Source: Alistipes sp. CAG:831 (GTDB lineage Bacteria > Bacteroidota > Bacteroidia > Bacteroidales > UBA932). From it: a DNA stretch of 11,588 bases. The stretch is from positions 1 to 11,588 of the forward strand of contig HF990351.1 of the NCBI GenBank assembly GCA_000432775.1, given 5' to 3'. The first letter of the stretch is position 1, and each line of letters begins with the position of its first letter. The position numbers and the translations under genes were made by a program. This document shows positions 6,231 to 11,588 of the stretch, piece after piece. A model generated the notes under the pieces. It was not told the DNA's origin, searched no databases, and saw only the letters and a list, made by a program, of their open reading frames with translations.

Positions 6231-8033
6231 TTAGTTTTTGTTCAACGTCCAGTGGTATGCGCTCGTATAGGCATCCCACATATTCTTATATACGCCCTCT
6301 GTCACGGACAGTTGTTCATGCTTTCCGCACTGCACGATGCGCCCTTCTTTCAAAACGACAATCTGATGAGCGGAAATGACGGACGAAAGGCGATGGGCTA
6401 TCACGATGACCGTCTTGTCCTTTATCAGTGACTGCAAAGCCATCTGCATTTTATGCTCGTTTTCAGGGTCGGCGAAAGCTGTCGCTTCGTCCAGCACCAG
6501 TATCGGCGCATTCTTCAATATGGCACGGGCCACACATATCCGTTGGGCTTCGCCGCCGGACAAGAACACCCCTTTGTCGCCTATACGTGTTTCGTAGCCT
6601 TGCGGCAGACGCTCTATGAAGTCATGGCATTGGGCGGCTTTTGCGGCAGCTATCACCTTTTCTTTCGTGGCATCAGGAGAGCCGACGGCAATGTTCTCAC
6701 ACAGCGTGTCGTAGAAAAGGAAAGTGTCTTGAAATACGAATGAAACCATGTCCATGAGCTTTGTTGTAGCTATCTGACGTATATCCACACCACCTATGCA
6801 GATTTCCCCTTGCTCCACATCCCAGAACCTGGGTATCAGGTTGGCAACCGTTGATTTGCCGCTTCCCGACGGGCCGACAAGGGCGGTTATTTTTCCCTGC
6901 GGAGCTATGAAACAGACATCACGCAGGGCTTCCGTCCGTGTTCCCTGTTCCGTGTTTTCGTAGGAAAATGACACATGACGGAACTCCACATCGTAAGCGG
7001 TCGGCACTTGCGGATGTTCCGGTTCCGGCACGGGCCGCTTTTCCAGAATGCGGTCGATACGGCTTACGCCTTCATCTATGTCGCGCGTATTACCTCCCAA
7101 GAATGTCAGTTTATAAACGGGGGAAGCCATACCCGGTCCCATGATAATGAAGAACAGCCATACTACAGCCAATGACAAGGATTGCGGACTGGCCTGCATC
7201 AGCAGGATGCCCATAGGGAGGATGAACGTCACCATCGAGTTGAGCAGGACGGTAAATGCCACCATCCCGTTCTGGTAGGTATCACAGCACTTCAGGGCAA
7301 ATGTCTTATATGCCTGGATCTCGGCATTGAACTGACGGAACGAAAGGACACTCTGTCCGAAAATCTTGACTACGGGCATTCCCCGGACATACTGCACGGC
7401 CGACGCACTCATCTTTTCCTGCGCATCATAATAAATGCCCATGAACTCCCTCGCCTTTTTCCCCATGAAATTGGAGAATTGAAGGAACAGGCTGACTGCC
7501 ACGACTGCCAGACACACGACCGTCAGCCATATATCCAGTGAAAAGAAGATGACAATCATCACCGTCACCGTGGCCGCCACATTGACCAGATCCGGAATGG
7601 TGTGGGCGATGAAGCCTTCTATCTTTTCGATGTTCTGGTCCATCGTTTTCTTGATAGCTCCGGTGGAAGTGTTGCTCAGGTATCCCAACGGAAGCCGGCC
7701 GATGTGCTCCGAAAGGCGGACACGCAGTCCGTACAGAATCCGGAAAGCCGCCACGTGGGAAGACATCAGGGCCGCATACAGCAATACCAGTCCGCCGGCA
7801 AGTCCTCCCAACGCCGTCCATCCCCAGCGGACCATTCCTGCCCCGTCCGCTGAAGCCGGACTGCCGCCATGTGTCAGCAGCTCTTTCAGAATCTCATAGA
7901 CAGCCCAGTAGGGCACGAGCATACAGACTGCGCTGCCGGCCGACAACACTCCGGCCAAGGCAAGCAGTCCCTTCTTCTGTCCCGCTATCTCGAACAGGCG
8001 GGCCAGACCTTTTTTCTTTTTTGTTTGATTCAT
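6231..8033 (-). CDS. ABC half-transporter (permease-ATPase), IrtA/YbtP-like partner
   Basis: The product is 600 aa from the ATG at 8033. Membrane helices lie at about 22-46, 72-98, 145-165, 168-187, 256-279 and 287-306. The ATPase domain (about 347-600) has Walker A GPSGSGKST (387-395), Q-loop Gln435, signature LSGGEAQR (491-498), Walker B ILVLDE (Glu516) and switch His547. The Walker B extension reads DEATAFADPENE, a form I associate with IrtAB/YbtPQ-type transporters, which supports a siderophore- or metallophore-type substrate class (family knowledge plus inference). It is first of three tightly spaced genes and is preceded by tetR. I chose 8033 because the frame can be extended upstream to 8075 or 8165 only by reading through a terminator-like hairpin, and the added residues are basic, low-quality sequence. 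No Shine-Dalgarno sequence is seen. Confidence 0.9.
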   Translation of the reverse strand: MNQTKKKKGLARLFEIAGQKKGLLALAGVLSAGSAVCMLVPYWAVYEILKELLTHGGSPASADGAGMVRWGWTALGGLAGGLVLLYAALMSSHVAAFRILYGLRVRLSEHIGRLPLGYLSNTSTGAIKKTMDQNIEKIEGFIAHTIPDLVNVAATVTVMIVIFFSLDIWLTVVCLAVVAVSLFLQFSNFMGKKAREFMGIYYDAQEKMSASAVQYVRGMPVVKIFGQSVLSFRQFNAEIQAYKTFALKCCDTYQNGMVAFTVLLNSMVTFILPMGILLMQASPQSLSLAVVWLFFIIMGPGMASPVYKLTFLGGNTRDIDEGVSRIDRILEKRPVPEPEHPQVPTAYDVEFRHVSFSYENTEQGTRTEALRDVCFIAPQGKITALVGPSGSGKSTVANLIPRFWDVEQGEICIGGVDIRQIATTKLMDMVSFVFQDTFLFYDTLCENIAVGSPDATKEKVIAAAKAAQCHDFIERLPQGYETRIGDKGVFLSGGEAQRICVARAILKNAPILVLDEATAFADPENEHKMQMALQSLIKDKTVIVIAHRLSSVISAHQIVVLKEGRIVQCGKHEQLSVTEGVYKNMWDAYTSAYHWTLNKN

Positions 8034-8039
8034 TGTAAG

Positions 8040-8071
8040 ACAAATTAATAGTGAACGATATTCAGATTTGT
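8040..8071 (-). promoter_or_regulatory. Possible promoter/operator of the ABC operon
   Basis: ACAAAT (8040-8045) and ATTTGT (8066-8071) form an inverted repeat with a 20-base centre. On the minus strand TTAATTTG (8048 to 8041) matches the -7 box TAnnTTTG except at one base, but no -33 TTTG is found at the right distance. It lies just upstream of the transporter ATG (8033). Confidence 0.25.
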
Positions 8072-8075
8072 TCAT

Positions 8076-8112
8076 AAAAAAAGGAGGAAACCTCCGTGAA
8101 GATTTCCTCCTT
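8076..8112 (-). terminator. Terminator-like overlapping hairpins after tetR
   Basis: Reading leftward, AAGGAGGAAA (8112-8103), GGAGG (8095-8091) and TTTCCTCCTT (8090-8081) occur in order, followed by an unbroken run of seven T (8082-8076) that overlaps the last arm by two bases. The outer arms pair over 10 bp with a 12-base loop; alternatively GGAGG pairs with CCTCC around TTT. The two pairings exclude each other, and both end in the T-run. It would end or attenuate transcription running from tetR into the transporter operon. Confidence 0.6.
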
Positions 8113-8161
8113 GCCGGCCTTTCCGTTGCGGCCGTCAGTCCGTATGTCTGCCCCCTGGTCC

Positions 8162-8773
8162 TCATATCCTGATGATTGCCCTCCAGCCCTGGATTTCAAA
8201 AAGAATATAGTCGTGCAGGATATTCTCCATTTCCCGCTTCGGCACCGAGTGCATCAGCAGTTCCTCGAACATCGTGAACATCCACACCGTATGCAGGTGT
8301 ATGATGAAATCGGACACTGCCGTATTGATTCCGGGATGCTTCCGCTGCATGGCCGAGAACCAGGCCTTGACCAATTCCGTGGAACGGTCGGTGTAGTCTT
8401 CGCGGAAATGTTCCAGAGAAGAGCCCTGAGCGCGGAACAGCAGAATCTCCATCAGACTACGATGAGTGTCAATCAGGGCCACATACTCGTCGATACAGGC
8501 CCTCAGATATTTCTCCGACCTCATCACCATGATGTCCTCGCCCCGTATTCCATGATGTTCCTGCAGCATAGACTCAAGGGCATGCAGGACCGGAGCGAGC
8601 ACCTCCCGGAAAAGTTCATCCTTGCCGGTGAAGTAGTTGTAGATATTCCCCACCCCGACACCTGCCGAGACGGCAATTTCACGCATGGAGGTTTTGGCAT
8701 ACCCCTTCTGCCCGAACTGCTGTCCGGCGACTGCCAGAATACGGCTGCGGATGTCTTCTTTCAATACCTGCAT
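8162..8773 (-). CDS. TetR/AcrR-family transcriptional regulator
   Basis: The product is 203 aa, the usual TetR length. The N-terminal DNA-binding domain (about 5-58) is clear: helix 1 RSRILAVAGQQFGQKGY (9-25), then TSMREIAVSAGVGVGNIYNYFTGKDEL (28-54), with the recognition helix in VGVGNIYNYF. The C-terminal part is helical and should hold the ligand pocket and dimer interface; it does not tell the ligand. The gene lies upstream of, and in the same direction as, the transporter-methyltransferase operon, separated by 128 bases that include a terminator-like hairpin, and divergent from the GNAT gene. It is therefore the likely repressor of the transporter operon, the GNAT gene, itself, or all three (inference). 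Its promoter is at 8796-8827, giving a very short leader before the ATG at 8773. Confidence 0.93.
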   Translation of the reverse strand: MQVLKEDIRSRILAVAGQQFGQKGYAKTSMREIAVSAGVGVGNIYNYFTGKDELFREVLAPVLHALESMLQEHHGIRGEDIMVMRSEKYLRACIDEYVALIDTHRSLMEILLFRAQGSSLEHFREDYTDRSTELVKAWFSAMQRKHPGINTAVSDFIIHLHTVWMFTMFEELLMHSVPKREMENILHDYILFEIQGWRAIIRI

Positions 8774-8795
8774 CTGCTACTGGATTTTCGCGGAG

Positions 8796-8827
8796 CAAAG
8801 GTAGCGGTCCGCAAGCCTCCGGTCAAT
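8796..8827 (-). promoter_or_regulatory. tetR promoter
   Basis: On the minus strand a perfect -7 box TACCTTTG (8803 to 8796) is preceded, after exactly 20 bases, by ATTG (8827 to 8824), one mismatch from the -33 TTTG. The start of transcription would fall near 8790, about 17 bases before the ATG. Confidence 0.7.
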
Positions 8828-8844
8828 CCCAATTTTTAGGGATT
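8825..8844. promoter_or_regulatory. Candidate TetR operator
   Basis: AATCCC (8825-8830) and GGGATT (8839-8844) are perfect inverted half-sites around an 8-base AT-rich centre. The dyad overlaps the -33 element of tetR and the possible -33 of the divergent GNAT gene, which is where an autorepressor of this family would bind. The role is inferred from position and symmetry only. Confidence 0.4.
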
Positions 8845-8867
8845 CTGACTTATTTCCGTTATCTTCG
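8836..8867 (+). promoter_or_regulatory. Weak promoter of the GNAT gene
   Basis: TATCTTCG (8860-8867) matches TAnnTTTG except at one base. TTAG (8836-8839), 20 bases upstream, matches TTTG except at one base. The ATG follows at 8895. Confidence 0.4.
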
Positions 8868-8894
8868 CGGGTACACACCGACAACCTGCAAGAC

Positions 8895-9482
8895 ATGATT
8901 ACTACAGAACGCCTGATACTCCGCCCGTGGGAAGAATCGGACGCGGAATCCCTGTTCAGATATGCCAAGGACCCTGCAATAGGGCCTGCTGCCGGATGGC
9001 CTCCGCATACATCCGTGGAAAACAGCCTTGAAATCATCCGCACCGTGTTCGCAGCACCCGAAACGTATGCGGTAGTGCTCAAAGTCACAGGCGAACCTGT
9101 GGGCAGCATCGGGATTATGACAGGAGATGGGCTGCACAGTGCAGAGATGGCCCGTGACGAAGCGGAGATAGGTTATTGGATAGGCGTACCCTACTGGGGG
9201 CAGGGCCTGATACCGGAGGCAGTACGCTGCCTGCTGCACCGCTGCTTCCGTGAGTTGGTATTCTCCGCTGTCTGGTGCGGCTACTACGACGGCAATACGA
9301 AATCACGCCGGGTAATGGAAAAATGCGGTTTCCGCCATCACCATACGGAAAGGGACAAAGAGTCTCCGTCAGGAGAACTGCGTACCGAACATTTCATGCG
9401 GCTTACGCTGGAGGAATACAATCTTCTCCAGTCTGGACAGGACAGGCTGACGGAAACCGAATTCTCCGGCGACCTGCTCTAA
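8895..9482 (+). CDS. RimJ/RimL-type GNAT N-acetyltransferase
   Basis: The product is 195 aa, one GNAT domain. It opens with the family's TERLILRPW (4-12). The acetyl-CoA pyrophosphate loop is in GYWIGVPYWGQGLIPEA (93-109), and a late NTKSRRVMEKCGF (134-146) is the usual Asn and helix that contact CoA. It should transfer an acetyl group from acetyl-CoA to an amine, either on a protein N-terminus, as RimJ/RimL do, or on a small molecule; the target is unknown. It is transcribed divergently from tetR with a shared control region, so it may respond to the same signal as the transporters. The core fold ends near residue 175 (LTLEEY); the last 20 residues look like an extension. Its final 114 bases run antisense to the end of the AraC-family gene. 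Confidence 0.9.
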   Translation: MITTERLILRPWEESDAESLFRYAKDPAIGPAAGWPPHTSVENSLEIIRTVFAAPETYAVVLKVTGEPVGSIGIMTGDGLHSAEMARDEAEIGYWIGVPYWGQGLIPEAVRCLLHRCFRELVFSAVWCGYYDGNTKSRRVMEKCGFRHHHTERDKESPSGELRTEHFMRLTLEEYNLLQSGQDRLTETEFSGDLL

Positions 9483-10268
9483 CGGACACCCTTCGTTGCA
9501 GACACGCATCCTGATGTATCCGATCATCCTGAAACGGATGTACTCAGCAAGCGTTTTTCCTGTCTCGGCATGCACAAGGTCGTTCAGATAAGCTGGTGAA
9601 AGTTCGGAAAGAACTGACTCCATACGGCATATCCCTTCTTCCACGGACTTCTGGCAGTGAAGGCCGAAATAACTGTCAAGCGCCTCATCGAGCACGGTCA
9701 GATATTTACGGTTGATATCGGTCCGGCAGGCGAACTGGCGTTCATAGAAGCGGGCACAGTAGTCCAGCAGCAGTTCCAGCCCGGCTGACACCAGACGCAG
9801 GCTGTAGCAGTCAATGTCGCGCCTGAGCTCTCTGTAAAGATGCTCCAGACGGTCCTGCACTATGAGTTTCTCCTGCAGGGACAGATGCAGCGACTAGTTG
9901 TCCCGATAGCCGAAGAATGTATAGTCCGCTTTCTTGAGCACAAGGCTCTTGCTGCAGAACAGATCCGGATGGAACAGTATTCCGGAAATGTCCCCTCCAG
10001 CAGCATCTTCCCGGCTGACATCAACTATATCTCCCGGTTCTGTAAACGCCAGCGTAGCATATTGGAAATCCGCAGACTGCCTCCCATAGGGGCACGGTTC
10101 ACCGCACTGTATCCGTACGAAACGGACAGCATAGTAATTGCCCGTGAAGCACAAGGCAGTGTCCTCCCCAAGCCGCGACGGGTCGATAACCGCCACTTGA
10201 GGGTGCAGCGTCGGCTGGCGCATCTGCCTGTTCAGCTCCTCTATGGAGAATGTCCGGATTCCGCTCAT
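9369..10268 (-). pseudogene. AraC-family regulator split by an in-frame TAG codon
   Basis: One reading frame of 300 codons runs from the ATG at 10268 to the TGA at 9369 and is broken only at codon 125, TAG (9896 to 9894). Residues 1-124 are the N-terminal cupin-like sensing part (AVIDPSRLGEDTALCFTGNYYAVRF, 26-50 region, and GILFHPDLF, 96-104). After the stop the family pattern continues without a shift: SLHLSLQEKLIV, then ELLLDYCARFYERQF (165-179), common in Bacteroidales AraC proteins, and the two-HTH domain (about 205-292) with LSPAYLNDLVHAETGKT. A GAG-to-TAG change would explain it, since Glu is usual just before that LHLS. The second HTH deviates after GFRQP. It lies 7 bases downstream of the yqhD-like gene, on the same strand. 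Restart at GTG 9860 would leave only the C-terminal half. It could also be a sequencing error or a suppressed codon. Confidence 0.8.
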
Positions 10269-10275
10269 ACAAACA

Positions 10276-11430
10276 TCACATACGTTCCTTCAGCACCTCA
10301 AACAGTTCGTCGCGGGTAAACGCCTTGCAGCAGCCGGGCATCAGCAGACAGGTATCGGCGGCGGCCCGCAGGAGAGTTTCGTCCGTGATGCCCATTTCGT
10401 TCCAGCGCACGGGCAAGCCTATCTCCCGGATGAAAGCCTCGAGAGCATCGATGCACATGGCGGCTGTCTCTTCCGTCGTGCGGCCTTTCACACCCCACAC
10501 CCGCTCTCCCATGCGCGCCAGCTTCTCCTTGCCTTCAGCGAGCAGATGACGGTAGAGGGCGGGATGGATGACTGCAAGTCCCTGACCGTGGTTGCAGTCG
10601 GTATAGGCTCCTACGGCGTGCTCCAGCATGTGGCACTGGAAGTCCGTCTGCTTGCCCAACTTCAGCAGGCCGTTTTCGGCAAGGGCCGAGTCCCACATCA
10701 GCTCTCCACGGGCAAAGTCGTCGTCCGGATCGGCGATGAGGGCACGCAGATTCCTGATGACATTGCGCATTACAGCCTCGTTGATTTCGTCGGAGAGGTT
10801 ATCCCCCAGCGGACGGCCCATATAGGTCTCCATGCAGTGGCTCAGAGTATCGAAAGCCCCGCTTATCACCTGCTTCATAGGAACAGTCCTCGTCAGGTCG
10901 CTGTCCAGAATGGCGAAAGAGTGATACGACCCGACAAGAGGCTGTTTCAGTTTCTTTTCCGTATTGGTGATGACCGCCCCGTTGTTCTGCTCGGCGCCAG
11001 TGCCCGACGCAGTGACTACGGCACCCGTCGGCACGAACTCCGTCGGAAGGCGGTGCTCTTCGTACATCATGTCCCAGATATCCCCGTCTGTCCGCGCCTG
11101 CGCCGACACTATCTTGCAGCAGTCGATGACCGAGCCGCCGCCCACGGCGAGGATGAAGTCGATACCCTGCTCGCGGACGGTGCGCGCCCCCTCCTGTACT
11201 TTATCGTAGGTGGGGTTGGGCAGGATGCCTCCGAAATCCGTCACCGCCTTGCCGCACTCGTGCAGCCAGCCGGTGATTCTGTCATACAGCCCGGAGCGTT
11301 TCAGCGAGCCGCCGCCATAGGCCAGCAGCACGTTCCGTCCCACACGGGCCATTTCTTCCTTGATTGCGCTCTCGGCGCACCCCTTGCCGAAGTGTTGGCG
11401 GACGGGGTATCGGTAAGTAAAATTGTCCAT
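10276..11430 (-). CDS. yqhD: YqhD-type NADPH-dependent aldehyde/alcohol dehydrogenase
   Basis: The product is 384 aa, iron-containing alcohol dehydrogenase superfamily, close in length to E. coli YqhD (387 aa). The N-terminal nucleotide-binding half has YGGGSLKRSG (38-47) and AVGGGSVID (95-103). The C-terminal helical half holds the metal ligands Asp194 (GAFDTLSH), His198, His267 (QCHMLEH) and His281 (CNHGQG), at the same residue numbers as those I recall for E. coli YqhD. Proteins of this group reduce a broad range of aldehydes to alcohols with NADPH in the cytoplasm and protect against reactive aldehydes. I chose the ATG at 11428-11430 because the frame's 20-codon upstream extension crosses the promoter and is not family-like. 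It has its own promoter and is followed after 7 bases by the AraC-family gene. Naming it yqhD is by family; the physiological substrate is not known. Confidence 0.9.
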   Translation of the reverse strand: MDNFTYRYPVRQHFGKGCAESAIKEEMARVGRNVLLAYGGGSLKRSGLYDRITGWLHECGKAVTDFGGILPNPTYDKVQEGARTVREQGIDFILAVGGGSVIDCCKIVSAQARTDGDIWDMMYEEHRLPTEFVPTGAVVTASGTGAEQNNGAVITNTEKKLKQPLVGSYHSFAILDSDLTRTVPMKQVISGAFDTLSHCMETYMGRPLGDNLSDEINEAVMRNVIRNLRALIADPDDDFARGELMWDSALAENGLLKLGKQTDFQCHMLEHAVGAYTDCNHGQGLAVIHPALYRHLLAEGKEKLARMGERVWGVKGRTTEETAAMCIDALEAFIREIGLPVRWNEMGITDETLLRAAADTCLLMPGCCKAFTRDELFEVLKERM

Positions 11431-11454
11431 ATCTGCCGTATTTAATTGACACGA

Positions 11455-11487
11455 CAAAGGTACGGCAGCCGGGGGAGCATGTCCATA
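11455..11487 (-). promoter_or_regulatory. Promoter of the yqhD-like gene
   Basis: On the minus strand a perfect -7 box TACCTTTG lies at 11462 to 11455, the same eight bases as in the tetR promoter. TATG (11487 to 11484) is one mismatch from -33 TTTG at a spacing of 21. The ATG follows at 11430. Confidence 0.6.
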
Positions 11488-11588
11488 CACGGATTACTGA
11501 TTGACGTACCAATTTCGGAGAAAACCCTCCTGTGGCTCCAGAGGCGGCTTCTGCATGCTACCCTCTTTTGACTTATGTATGCAGTGCA

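Noticed and set aside
8034..8165. Longer start for the 6231-8033 transporter, at 8165 (ATG overlapping the tetR TGA as ATGA) or at 8075.
   Set aside because: The added residues are basic and unlike transporter N-termini, and the stretch includes a hairpin with a T7 run. The ATG at 8033 fits the family. The ATGA overlap is probably chance.
9369..9860. Independent gene for the AraC C-terminal half, restarting at GTG 9860.
   Set aside because: It is in the same frame and continuous with the upstream half, so a split gene is the simpler reading. A restart product cannot be excluded.
10243..11445. 400-codon open frame on + opposite the yqhD-like gene.
   Set aside because: It is antisense to a gene with intact metal and cofactor motifs; its His- and Arg-rich product is typical of the antisense of GC-rich coding DNA.
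11479..11571. 30-codon open frame on + at the window's end.
   Set aside because: It is too short, without promoter or ribosome-binding evidence, and its start overlaps the -33 region of the yqhD-like promoter.

Overview
The window looks like chromosomal DNA of a Bacteroidota (Bacteroidales) bacterium. Three upstream regions carry the -7 box of the Bacteroides promoter (TAnnTTFG-type, i.e. TAnnTTTG) with a full or one-mismatch -33 TTTG about 20 bases upstream. Shine-Dalgarno sequences are mostly absent. The gene families also fit: a TlpA-type lipoprotein with a DUF4369-like N-terminal part, a DUF2141-like secreted protein and an AraC regulator of the kind common in gut Bacteroidales. Most coding sequence is GC-rich (about 55-75% in the 60-base blocks I counted), so I do not assign a genus.

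Layout. Positions 1-947 hold no gene I can support; this stretch is poor in G on the + strand and carries decayed short repeats. A good promoter (948-979) then drives a rightward cluster: a small secreted DUF2141-like protein, a six-helix membrane protein and a small winged-helix regulator. The cluster ends in a group of hairpins (2478-2631), one of which has the regulator's stop codon as its loop. From 2686 to 8773 everything reads leftward. In transcription order these are a TetR regulator, an ABC half-transporter, a class I methyltransferase, a second ABC half-transporter and, after a 116-base gap, a thioredoxin-fold lipoprotein. The two half-transporters and the methyltransferase are spaced by 7-8 bases and look like one operon. 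The pair resembles the IrtAB/YbtPQ group (exporter-fold transporters linked to siderophores or other small molecules). The methyltransferase and the first codons of the second transporter are much richer in AT than their surroundings.

Divergent from tetR is a RimJ/RimL-type GNAT acetyltransferase (8895-9482). A dyad lying between the two promoters is a candidate TetR operator. The 3' end of the GNAT gene overlaps, on the opposite strand, the 3' end of an AraC-family gene (9369-10268) that is split by one in-frame TAG codon. The AraC gene lies 7 bases downstream of a YqhD-type NADPH-dependent aldehyde/alcohol dehydrogenase (10276-11430) that has its own promoter. The last 100 or so bases are upstream sequence with no supported gene.

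Most worth a second look are the transporter-methyltransferase-transporter operon and its AT-rich core, the amber-interrupted AraC gene beside yqhD, the hairpin cluster at 2478-2631, and the overlapping alternative hairpins between tetR and the transporter operon.
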